The position numbers were made by a program, and so were the translations under genes. Below are positions 27,298 to 35,044 of a stretch of 64,000 nt of DNA, piece after piece. Position 1 is the first letter of the stretch; each line of letters opens with the position of its first letter. The notes beneath the pieces were generated by a model. It was given only the letters and a program-made list of their open reading frames with translations, had not been told where the DNA came from and made no database searches. This stretch comes from Streptococcus sp. 2342 (lineage in GTDB: Bacteria; Bacillota; Bacilli; Lactobacillales; Streptococcaceae): positions 372,001 through 436,000 of the forward strand of contig NZ_VMLR01000003.1 in assembly GCF_013276795.1 (NCBI RefSeq), given 5' to 3'.

Positions 27298-28102
27298 CAA
27301 ATTAACAAAACGTGATTATCTTAAAACGTCTTTGCGGGCATTCTTTTGTCAAAATGGATTTAACTATAGTAACTATCAAGGGTTGGGATATGCCAATGTG
27401 ATGTATCCTGCTTTGAAAAAACACTATGGAGAGGATCAGGAAGGTTTCTACCAAGCCTTGGAAGAAAACTGTGAATTCTATAATACCAACCCACACTTCC
27501 TGCCTTTTATTACCAGCTTGCATCTTGTAATGTTGGAAAATGGCCGTCCGGCAAAAGAAACACGTAGTATCAAGATGGCCTTAATGGGACCGTTGGCAGG
27601 TATTGGGGATTCTCTTTCACAATTCTGTTTAGCCCCATTGTTCTCAACGATTGCAGCTTCATTTGCTCAAGAAGGCCTGGTTGTCGGTCCAATCTTGTTC
27701 TTCCTAGCGATGAATACGATTTTGACAGCGATTAAATTGTCAACTGGTCTGTATGGATACAAACTAGGAACGACTGTGATTGATAAACTAAGTGAGCAGA
27801 TGGCAACGATTTCTCGTATTGCCAATATTATTGGTGTAACCGTAATTGCTGGTTTGGCAGCGACATCTGTTAAGATTATGGTGCCGATCACCTTTGCTGC
27901 AGGGGAAGTTAAAGCAGACGCTAAACAAAGTATCGTAAGTATTCAGGGAATGCTTGATAAGGTTGCTCCAGCTCTTCTACCAGCCCTATTTACACTTTTA
28001 GTTTACTACTTGATCAAAGAAAAGAAATGGACAACATATAAACTCGTTATTTTAACAGTTATCATCGGAATTATCGGAAGCTGGCTTAAGATTCTAGCTT
28101 AA
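27284..28102 (+). CDS. PTS mannose-family EIID
   Basis: 272 aa. The signature KMALMGPLAGIGDSLSQF lies near residue 94, and C-terminal hydrophobic segments follow. The stop overlaps the yajC-like start as TAATG. With EIIC it forms the disaccharide channel. Confidence 0.93.
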   Translation: MTGSNKLTKRDYLKTSLRAFFCQNGFNYSNYQGLGYANVMYPALKKHYGEDQEGFYQALEENCEFYNTNPHFLPFITSLHLVMLENGRPAKETRSIKMALMGPLAGIGDSLSQFCLAPLFSTIAASFAQEGLVVGPILFFLAMNTILTAIKLSTGLYGYKLGTTVIDKLSEQMATISRIANIIGVTVIAGLAATSVKIMVPITFAAGEVKADAKQSIVSIQGMLDKVAPALLPALFTLLVYYLIKEKKWTTYKLVILTVIIGIIGSWLKILA

Positions 28103-28395
28103 TGGATACAACATTGTTTTATGGAATAGTGATTGTCTTGGCAGTGAGTCCCCTTTTACTGTCAAGCTTTCATTCTATTCGTCAGCAAAAGTTGCTTCGC
28201 AAACAGATGGAGCAACGACAAGAGTATTTAGCTTCTTTAACATCTGGTGATGAAGTGTTGTTATTGTCTGGAATTCATGGAAAAATCATTTCTATCAAAG
28301 ATGACTTGGTCTCCTTGCAGATTGCAAAAGGTGTGGTCATCTATGTAGAAAAGGAAAGTGTAATGGGAAAGACAAAAGAACTGCTTTTTAAGTAG
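28102..28395 (+). CDS. YajC-like membrane protein inside the PTS operon
   Basis: 97 aa. One N-terminal membrane helix, a basic RQQKLLRKQMEQRQ stretch and a small beta domain (SGDEVLLLSGIHGKIISI) match the YajC family. No separate ribosome site is seen, so it is probably coupled to EIID. YajC is an accessory of SecDF elsewhere; its purpose in glycosaminoglycan operons is unclear. Confidence 0.85.
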   Translation: MDTTLFYGIVIVLAVSPLLLSSFHSIRQQKLLRKQMEQRQEYLASLTSGDEVLLLSGIHGKIISIKDDLVSLQIAKGVVIYVEKESVMGKTKELLFK

Positions 28396-28416
28396 TTCTT
28401 TTTCTGGTAATAGATA

Positions 28417-30318
28417 ATGAAAGAAGAAAGAAGACAATTTTTTGAAAGAATTGATGGGGACCAATATCGTGATTATATCTTGTCCCACTGTTCAAAAGAC
28501 TATGAGAAAGTCAAGAGTTCCCTTGAGCGCTTGATGGACAATCGTTTTATGTTTGATAGTCCTTGGGATATGGAACCTTGTTCAAAAATCCATCAAATCC
28601 AGCCGATGGTGTGGAATCAAGTATTTGAAGATGATCCAGAATGGGCTTATATGCTCAATCGACAAGAATATCTCTTGCAGTTTATGATAGGGTACCTGGT
28701 AGAAGGAGATAAGGGCTATATCCAAAAGTGCAAGTTCTTTCTATTTGACTGGATTGAGCAGGTGAGAGAATTTCGTCCTCAATCTTTGATGACTAGAACC
28801 TTGGATACGGGTATTCGTTCCTTTACTTGGTTGAAACTACTCTTGCTCCTCTTGAAATTTGACTTGCTAGAGGAGGAAGAACTAGAGAAAATTTTGGTCA
28901 GTCTAGAAAAGCAGATTGACTTTATGAAAAGCCATTATCGCGCCAAGTACACCCTTAGTAACTGGGGGATTTTACAAACGATTCCGATACTTGCAACCTA
29001 TCATTTCTTTTCAGATAAGATGGACCTAGAAGAAGCTTACCATTTTGCTTCAAAGGAGTTGAAACAGCAGATCGAGACGCAGATTTTAGAGGATGGAAGT
29101 CAGTTTGAACAGTCGATTCTCTATCATGTAGAGGTTTATAAAGCCTTGCTGGACTTGTGTCTCTTGCTTCCGGACTTGCAAGATAGCTTTCAAGAGCTGC
29201 TGGAAAAGATGGCGACTTACATTCAAATGATGACAGGTCTAGATGGACGGACCTTGGCTTTTGGTGATAGCGATTCTACAGAAACGACAGAGATTTTGAG
29301 CCTGTCTGCTATGGTTTTGAACAAGGAAGACCTTCTTAACGGTCTGGATGTTAAAGTCGATTTACTTAGCCTCCTGTTCCTGGGGCGAGAAAAGGTCAAG
29401 CGACTGCAGGAATTTGAAAAGAGAGCTTGGCAGCCTAAGTTCAGGAGCTTTGAAGATTCTGGGCATGTTTGCATTAAGGATGAACATCGTTATCTATTTT
29501 TTAAAAACGGTCCGCTGGGAAGTGCCCATAGCCATAGTGACGAGAATAGTTTTTGCTTACAGTATCAAGGCCAACCGATTTTCATAGATACTGGGCGTTA
29601 TTCTTATCGGGAGGTAGATGAACGTTATCTCTTAAAGAGTGCTTGGAGTCATTCGACCTGTATAGTAGATGGGAAAGCTCCAGAAAGGATCGTGGGATCC
29701 TGGGAATATGAATACTATCCTCACTCCCTGTTTTGTCACCACAAAGAAAGAGAGGGAGTGCATTATATTGAGGGGGCGTATTTGTCAGCAGAACCTGATT
29801 TGCCTTATCTTCACAGGAGAAAAATCCTCATGTTGGCAGAGGATGTATGGCTCTTGGTAGATGATATCAGGTGTCAAGGTCAGCATGAGGCGTTGACTCA
29901 GTTTATCCTTGACAAGGATGTGACCTATCAAGATGGGAAAATCAATCAGTTGAAACTATGGAGTGAAGTTGATTTTGATTTGGAAGCTACGATCATTTCT
30001 CCTAAATACAACGAGCTTGAAAAAAGTAGCAAACTCATCAAACACCAATTCTTTGAGAATCAGATGCTGGATTATACAATCATTGCGCATGAGAGTTTTG
30101 AAATCATCCGTCATTCTGTCTACCAGACAGATGGTCATCAAGTAGAAAATGCTCTGGCTTTTGAAGTGAAAAATGACGAAACAGACAAGCTGATTCTGTT
30201 ATTAAGCGAGGATATTTGTGTAGGTGAAAAATTATGCCTCGTTGACGGAACAAAAATGCGTGGAAAATGTCTAGTATATGATAAAATAAATGAGAGAATG
30301 ATTCGCTTGCAGTGCTAG
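28417..30318 (+). CDS. Heparinase II/III-like protein
   Basis: 633 aa, no signal peptide. An alpha-helical N-terminal half is followed by the heparinase II/III domain: GSAHSHSDENSFCLQYQGQP, then FIDTGRYSY and a region with WSHSTCIVDGK. The family cleaves uronic-acid-containing glycosaminoglycans; lacking export signals this one would act in the cytoplasm on imported oligosaccharides. Its substrate in streptococci is not established by the sequence. Confidence 0.88.
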   Translation: MKEERRQFFERIDGDQYRDYILSHCSKDYEKVKSSLERLMDNRFMFDSPWDMEPCSKIHQIQPMVWNQVFEDDPEWAYMLNRQEYLLQFMIGYLVEGDKGYIQKCKFFLFDWIEQVREFRPQSLMTRTLDTGIRSFTWLKLLLLLLKFDLLEEEELEKILVSLEKQIDFMKSHYRAKYTLSNWGILQTIPILATYHFFSDKMDLEEAYHFASKELKQQIETQILEDGSQFEQSILYHVEVYKALLDLCLLLPDLQDSFQELLEKMATYIQMMTGLDGRTLAFGDSDSTETTEILSLSAMVLNKEDLLNGLDVKVDLLSLLFLGREKVKRLQEFEKRAWQPKFRSFEDSGHVCIKDEHRYLFFKNGPLGSAHSHSDENSFCLQYQGQPIFIDTGRYSYREVDERYLLKSAWSHSTCIVDGKAPERIVGSWEYEYYPHSLFCHHKEREGVHYIEGAYLSAEPDLPYLHRRKILMLAEDVWLLVDDIRCQGQHEALTQFILDKDVTYQDGKINQLKLWSEVDFDLEATIISPKYNELEKSSKLIKHQFFENQMLDYTIIAHESFEIIRHSVYQTDGHQVENALAFEVKNDETDKLILLLSEDICVGEKLCLVDGTKMRGKCLVYDKINERMIRLQC

Positions 30319-30343
30319 AAATAGACGTTTTGAATAGTGAATA

Positions 30344-30352
30344 TGTTATAAT
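30344..30352 (+). promoter_or_regulatory. Extended -10 promoter for regR
   Basis: TGT followed by TATAAT (30347-30352), nine bases before a strong GTAGGAGGTG. It lies just past the heparinase stop, allowing regR to be expressed separately from the operon it follows. Confidence 0.65.
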
Positions 30353-30377
30353 GGGTATTAGTAGGAGGTGTTTTAGA

Positions 30378-31379
30378 TTGGAGAAGAAACTGACCATAAA
30401 AGATATTGCAGAAATGGCTCAGACCTCGAAAACAACCGTGTCATTTTACCTAAACGGGAAATATGAAAAAATGTCCCAAGAGACACGTGAAAAGATTAAA
30501 AAAGTTATTCATGAAACAAATTACAAACCGAGCATTGTTGCGCGTAGCTTAAACTCCAAACGAACAAAATTAATTGGTGTTTTGATTGGTGATATTACCA
30601 ACAGTTTCTCAACCCAAATTGTTAAGGGAATTGAGGATATCGCCAGCCAGAATGGCTACCAGGTAATGATAGGAAATAGTAACTACAGCCAAGAGAGTGA
30701 GGACAGGTATATTGAAAGCATGCTTCTCTTGGGAGTAGACGGCTTTATTATTCAGCCGACCTCTAATTTCCGAAAATATTCTCGTATCATCGATGAGAAA
30801 AAGAAGAAAATGGTCTTTTTTGATAGTCGGCTCTATGAACACCGGACTAGCTGGGTCAAAACCAATAACTATGATGCCGTTTATGATATGACCCAGTCCT
30901 GTATCGAAAAAGGTTATGAGCATTTTCTCTTGATTACAGCGGATACGAGTCGTTTGAGTACTCGGATTGAGCGGGCAAGTGGTTTTGTGGATGCTTTAAC
31001 AGATGCTAATATGCGCCACGCTAGGCTAACCATTGAAGATAAGCATACGAATTTGGAACAAATTAAGGAATTTTTACAAAAAGAAATCAATCCCGATGAA
31101 AAAACTCTGGTATTTGTTCCTAACTGTTGGGCCCTACCTCCAGTCTTTACCGTTATCAAAGAGTTGAATTATAACTTGCCACAAGTTGGGTTGATTGGTT
31201 TTGACAATACGGAGTGGACTTGCTTTTCTTCTCCAAGTGTTTCGACGTTGGTTCAGCCCGCCTTTGAAGAAGGACAACAGGCTACAAAGATTTTGATTGA
31301 CCAGATTGAAGGCCTCAATCAAGAAGAAAGGCAACAAGTCTTGGATTGTAGTGTGAGTTGGAAAGAGTCGACTTTCTAA
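30378..31379 (+). CDS. regR: LacI-family repressor RegR
   Basis: 333 aa. N-terminal LacI helix-turn-helix (TIKDIAEMAQTSKTTVSFYL), then a periplasmic-binding-type ligand domain starting TKLIGVLIGDITNSF. I chose TTG 30378, eight bases after GTAGGAGGTG; upstream in-frame codons overlap the heparinase gene and do not fit the family. RegR represses the hyaluronan genes in pneumococcus. ACCGGT-core palindromes at 24150 and 24329 and a weaker one at 17540 are its likely operators. Confidence 0.93.
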   Translation: MEKKLTIKDIAEMAQTSKTTVSFYLNGKYEKMSQETREKIKKVIHETNYKPSIVARSLNSKRTKLIGVLIGDITNSFSTQIVKGIEDIASQNGYQVMIGNSNYSQESEDRYIESMLLLGVDGFIIQPTSNFRKYSRIIDEKKKKMVFFDSRLYEHRTSWVKTNNYDAVYDMTQSCIEKGYEHFLLITADTSRLSTRIERASGFVDALTDANMRHARLTIEDKHTNLEQIKEFLQKEINPDEKTLVFVPNCWALPPVFTVIKELNYNLPQVGLIGFDNTEWTCFSSPSVSTLVQPAFEEGQQATKILIDQIEGLNQEERQQVLDCSVSWKESTF

Positions 31380-31418
31380 GATGAAAGGGAAATAACTGGC
31401 AACCTCTGTTAAGAAATA

Positions 31419-31457
31419 AAATAATCCCATCTAGCATGAGCTGGATGGGATTATTTG
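31419..31457. terminator. Bidirectional terminator after regR
   Basis: AAATAATCCCATC (31419-31431) and GATGGGATTATTT form a perfect 13-bp stem around a 13-base loop, with T-rich flanks on both strands. Confidence 0.85.
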
Positions 31458-31489
31458 TCTATAAAATGAGAAATTATGGGAGTAATCTC

Positions 31490-31653
31490 CTAAATCAACT
31501 GTTTTTGATTTACTTCTTTAACTACTTGATAAAAGTTATAGAAGTAGACCAAACTTGAGATGATGGTTACGACTAGGAATATTGGAAATTTCCATTGGAT
31601 GGGGTTTCTTGATTGTCTTGATTTAAGACTGAAAAATCGTAGATTGAGGTCAT
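31490..31653 (-). pseudogene. Chimeric relic: gpo 5' end joined to a membrane-protein 3' end
   Basis: On the minus strand the ATG at 31653 starts MTSIYDFSVLNQDNQETP, nearly the N-terminus of glutathione peroxidase (compare MTSLYDFSVLGQNNQSTP at 17443). It then runs out of frame at TAG. In another frame the downstream part reads VVKEVNQKQLI and ends at 31490. This is the C-terminus of a paralogue of the gene at 32241 (FVKEVNQKPLI). The junction is near 31600. It overlaps the preceding stop by ATGA. Confidence 0.7.
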
Positions 31654-32228
31654 TGTTTGCTTTTCTCTTTCTGCTTGGTATTTTTAGACGTTTTCTCCTC
31701 CTGTAGGGATAGAAAGCCGTAGGTCAGGGTTCCAAAAATGCTACCGATAATTAGACCATACATCAGTAAAGGAACACTTTTATCGAATTGCATGAGTAAC
31801 TTTCCAAAATCTGGAAGTGACATCTGCTGAACGATGACTTTATGAAAGATGAGTAGGGTAAAGAGGCCAATCTGAAGACCGATAAACACAACCCAGCTTC
31901 GGAATTTGATTTGGCTCTTGCTGTAGGTTTTAAGGATGATTTCTGACTTGTCATCTTTTTCCAGATGGAGTTCTTTGACGGCCCTTTGAGTTTTTAAAGT
32001 AATGAAATAAATCAGACCAAAGAAAATGTAGGGCATGGCATAGCGAACGACCTCTATGAAGCGTCCAAATAACAGATAAAACAAGAAGAGAAAGAAGGAA
32101 GAATAAACGATTTGGACCATGGAACGGGCACAAGCCTTGTAGATAATCTCTTGCCGGCATTCATCAAAAGGGCCTTGGATATGAAAGAGATTTCGGAGTA
32201 GGCGAGTGGTTAAGTCTTCTTTTTTCAT
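31650..32228 (-). CDS. DUF3278-like membrane protein
   Basis: 192 aa with four likely membrane segments and a Lys-rich tail. The start MKKEDLTTRLLRNLFHIQGPFDE resembles the gene at 32845 (MKKETFTEKLIKRTYGISDPLDE), so the two are paralogues. Operon with an XRE regulator and other small membrane genes. The family is found next to small XRE regulators in streptococci; function unknown. Confidence 0.7.
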   Translation of the reverse strand: MKKEDLTTRLLRNLFHIQGPFDECRQEIIYKACARSMVQIVYSSFFLFLFYLLFGRFIEVVRYAMPYIFFGLIYFITLKTQRAVKELHLEKDDKSEIILKTYSKSQIKFRSWVVFIGLQIGLFTLLIFHKVIVQQMSLPDFGKLLMQFDKSVPLLMYGLIIGSIFGTLTYGFLSLQEEKTSKNTKQKEKSKQ

Positions 32229-32240
32229 GTTAGTAACCTC

Positions 32241-32582
32241 CTAAATGAGCGGTTTTTGATTGACTTCTTTAACGAATTGATAGAGATAATAAAGATAAGT
32301 GATAGAAGAAAGGCTAGCGATAGTCAGCAGTAAATAATATTTCCAATCGCTTGAGATGAGCATCAGTTGTGGAAAAGATAGAATTATAAAGTATAGTGCT
32401 AAGTTGAGTATGCGCGTTTTTTGGGAGTCAATCTTTAGATAAGTCAGTCCTTTGTTAAGGGCTGGAATAAAGACTAGCCCGAGGAATATCTCGCTGATTG
32501 GCAAGTTCCCTGAAATGATGATGAAGATGAGCAGAGAACTGAACAAAAGATGATAGGTCAGTAAAGTTAGTAGTGATTTCAT
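32241..32582 (-). CDS. Small membrane protein of unknown function
   Basis: 113 aa with three or four hydrophobic segments and a short basic end. AGGAGGT precedes the start. A C-terminal fragment of a second copy lies at 31490-31600. I do not recognise the family beyond its association with the neighbouring DUF3278-like genes. Confidence 0.65.
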   Translation of the reverse strand: MKSLLTLLTYHLLFSSLLIFIIISGNLPISEIFLGLVFIPALNKGLTYLKIDSQKTRILNLALYFIILSFPQLMLISSDWKYYLLLTIASLSSITYLYYLYQFVKEVNQKPLI

Positions 32583-32591
32583 AGGTACCTC

Positions 32592-32834
32592 CTAATCCTG
32601 GTCTTTTTTAGCTCTTGCAATACGAAGTGAGTCGACAATATGTATCATCACTCCGAAAAAGAAAGCTCCCAGTATAGTTTTAAAAATATGTTTTGTATTT
32701 AGAAGAGAAGTGATAAAATTTGGATTTTCACTTGTTAGGGTATCAATGAGTGGAATTATAAAAAATATCACTGTTCCATAAATCGAACCTGCTTTCAGAC
32801 TAGGATAACGTAACTGTTTCTGTTCTTTTTTCAT
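32592..32834 (-). CDS. 80-aa truncated paralogue of the DUF3278-like protein
   Basis: Starts at ATG 32834 with AGGAG just upstream. KQLRYPSLKAGSIYG and ARAKKDQD parallel KQLHYPGLKAGLFFG and AKTKKDQDED in the C-terminal half of the 32845-33387 product. It looks like a partial tandem duplication kept as a separate small gene with two membrane segments. Confidence 0.65.
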   Translation of the reverse strand: MKKEQKQLRYPSLKAGSIYGTVIFFIIPLIDTLTSENPNFITSLLNTKHIFKTILGAFFFGVMIHIVDSLRIARAKKDQD

Positions 32835-32844
32835 AAGGCATCTC

Positions 32845-33387
32845 CTAATCCTCATCTTGATCTTTCTTAGTTTTTGCAATGCGACGGGAGATGAGGAACT
32901 GTATGCTCGCTCCGAAGAAAATAGAACCGAGAATGCTTGATACACCATTTCTTATAGTGAGGAGAGAATGAAAATAGTCCTGACCTTCACCTATGAGTAT
33001 ACTGAGAAGAGGAGTTATAAAAAACATCCATAGACCAAAGAACAAACCTGCTTTAAGACCTGGGTAGTGTAGTTGCTTACTTTCTTTCTCGCTCAGCATA
33101 TCTGGATCAATAGCTGTAATCCCTGTTTTTTTCATTTGGTAGGTGACATAGCCAGCAGCGATGAGGGCAATCACTAAAATTAGAGGAGGATAGACTAGAG
33201 CCACTAGTTGAGGATATTTATAGGCCAGAACGAGCGGAATAAGATTTCCGAAAATCATCAGATAAAAAAGGAAGATAAAGACTTGGTTACCTATACGGTC
33301 TGCCTCGCGTCGTTTGTATTCGTCAAGTGGATCAGAAATACCGTATGTGCGCTTGATGAGTTTTTCAGTGAAGGTTTCTTTTTTCAT
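32845..33387 (-). CDS. DUF3278-like membrane protein
   Basis: 180 aa. The N-terminal half has two membrane segments, then a soluble loop (AIDPDMLSEKESKQL) and two more segments. First membrane gene after the XRE regulator, 15 bases downstream, with AGGAG. Likely controlled by that regulator; role unknown. Confidence 0.72.
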   Translation of the reverse strand: MKKETFTEKLIKRTYGISDPLDEYKRREADRIGNQVFIFLFYLMIFGNLIPLVLAYKYPQLVALVYPPLILVIALIAAGYVTYQMKKTGITAIDPDMLSEKESKQLHYPGLKAGLFFGLWMFFITPLLSILIGEGQDYFHSLLTIRNGVSSILGSIFFGASIQFLISRRIAKTKKDQDED

Positions 33388-33402
33388 GTGTTGGCTCCTT
33401 TT

Positions 33403-33597
33403 TTAAAAATCATCCTCCCAAAAGAGACTGTTGAGGTCAGTTTGGAGGCTGCGGGCGAGATTGAGACAGAGTTCCAGAGTTGGGTTGTACTTGTCGTTCT
33501 CAATCATGTTGATGGTCTGTCTCGAGACACCGATATCCTTGGCGAGCTCGAGCTGGGAAATGCCCAGTTCCTTGCGAAATTCTTTCACACGATTCAT
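33403..33597 (-). CDS. Small XRE-family HTH regulator
   Basis: 64 aa, essentially a single Cro/C1 helix-turn-helix: ISQLELAKDIGVSRQTINMIE. GGAG precedes the start. It heads the minus-strand operon with the DUF3278-like genes and probably autoregulates through the palindrome at 33660. Confidence 0.85.
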   Translation of the reverse strand: MNRVKEFRKELGISQLELAKDIGVSRQTINMIENDKYNPTLELCLNLARSLQTDLNSLFWEDDF

Positions 33598-33659
33598 CTG
33601 TTCTCCTTTCTGATTTGTGTCGTATATATTTGACTACATTATATTCTTCTATAGAGCGA

Positions 33660-33740
33660 ATGTCAAGCATATTTGACATATTTCTTAAAGAAATCTTACT
33701 TGTTTTTGGCCTATTTGTCTGACTAGTGCAAGCTAGTCAG
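33660..33740. promoter_or_regulatory. Palindromes between the XRE operon and rsmH
   Basis: TGTCAA-6-TTGACA near 33660-33679 is a symmetric candidate operator upstream of the XRE gene. CTGACTAG-6-CTAGTCAG at 33719-33740 is a second perfect inverted repeat just before the rsmH extended -10 (TGG then TAAAAT near 33746-33754). Either may act as operator or as terminator; this is inference. Confidence 0.55.
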
Positions 33741-33763
33741 ATTTGTGGTAAAATAGATAAGAT

Positions 33764-34714
33764 ATGACAAAAGAATTTCATCATGTAACGGTCTTACTCC
33801 ACGAGACGATTGATATGCTCGACGTAAAGCCTGACGGTATCTACGTTGATGCGACTTTGGGTGGAGCAGGCCATAGCGAATATTTATTAAGTAAATTAAG
33901 TGAAAAAGGCCATCTCTATGCCTTTGACCAAGACCAGAATGCCATTGACAATGCGCAAAAACGCTTGGCACCTTACATTGAAAAGGGAATGGTGACTTTT
34001 ATCAAGGATAACTTCCGTCATTTACAGGCACGTTTGCGCGAAGCTGGTGTTCAGGAAATTGATGGAATTTGTTATGACTTGGGAGTGTCTAGTCCTCAGT
34101 TGGATCAGCGTGAGCGTGGTTTTTCTTATAAAAAGGATGCACCATTGGACATGCGGATGAATCAGGATGCTAGTCTGACAGCCTATGAAGTGGTAAACCA
34201 CTATGACTATCATGACTTGGTTCGTATTTTCTTCAAGTATGGTGAGGACAAATTCTCTAAACAGATTGCGCGTAAGATTGAACAAGCACGTGAAGTGAAG
34301 CCAATCGAGACAACGACTGAGTTAGCAGAAATTATCAAGTCGGCCAAACCTGCCAAGGAGCTCAAGAAGAAGGGTCATCCTGCCAAGCAGATTTTCCAGG
34401 CTATTCGAATTGAAGTAAATGATGAACTGGGAGCGGCAGATGAATCCATTCAGCAGGCTATGGAGATGTTGGCTCTAGATGGTAGAATTTCAGTGATTAC
34501 CTTTCATTCACTAGAAGACCGCTTGACCAAGCAATTATTCAAGGAAGCTTCAACGGTGGAAGTTCCAAAAGGTTTGCCTTTCATCCCAGATGATCTCAAG
34601 CCCAAGATGGAATTGGTATCCCGTAAGCCAATCTTGCCAAGTGCAGAAGAATTAGAAGCCAATAACCGCTCGCACTCAGCTAAGTTGCGCGTGGCCAGAA
34701 AAATTCACAAGTAA
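33764..34714 (+). CDS. rsmH: 16S rRNA (cytosine1402-N4)-methyltransferase
   Basis: 316 aa MraW/Rsm[14 protein letters not shown] start, [14 protein letters not shown] loop, [10 protein letters not shown] and ITFHSLEDR are diagnostic. First gene of the conserved rsmH-ftsL-pbpX-mraY cell-wall and division cluster; ftsL follows nine bases later. Confidence 0.96.
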   Translation: MTKEFHHVTVLLHETIDMLDVKPDGIYVDATLGGAGHSEYLLSKLSEKGHLYAFDQDQNAIDNAQKRLAPYIEKGMVTFIKDNFRHLQARLREAGVQEIDGICYDLGVSSPQLDQRERGFSYKKDAPLDMRMNQDASLTAYEVVNHYDYHDLVRIFFKYGEDKFSKQIARKIEQAREVKPIETTTELAEIIKSAKPAKELKKKGHPAKQIFQAIRIEVNDELGAADESIQQAMEMLALDGRISVITFHSLEDRLTKQLFKEASTVEVPKGLPFIPDDLKPKMELVSRKPILPSAEELEANNRSHSAKLRVARKIHK

Positions 34715-34723
34715 GAGGAAAAA

Positions 34724-35041
34724 ATGGTAGATAAAAAAGAAACAACCAGTCAATTCTTGCAGAGTCGTATAAAAAAATTCTCCCGTGTGGAGAAGGCTTT
34801 TTATCTTTCCATTGCGTTTACAGCTCTCGTTTTGGCGCTTAGTATTATCTTTATGCAGACTCGACTCCTACAAGTACAAAATGATTTGACAAAAATCAAT
34901 GCGCAGATAGAGGAGAAGAAGACAGAGTTGGATGATGCCAAACAAGAGGTAAATGAATTGTTGAGGGCAGAACGCTTGAAAGAAATCGCAAATTCTAAGG
35001 ACTTAAAATTGAATAACGAGAATATTCGATCAGCGGAGTAA
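34724..35041 (+). CDS. ftsL: Cell division protein FtsL
   Basis: 105 aa bitopic protein: basic cytoplasmic N-terminus, one membrane helix (about residues 27-46) and an extracellular coiled coil rich in Glu, Lys and Asn. Position between rsmH and pbpX identifies it. Partner of DivIC/FtsB in the divisome. Confidence 0.94.
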   Translation: MVDKKETTSQFLQSRIKKFSRVEKAFYLSIAFTALVLALSIIFMQTRLLQVQNDLTKINAQIEEKKTELDDAKQEVNELLRAERLKEIANSKDLKLNNENIRSAE

Positions 35042-35044
35042 GAT

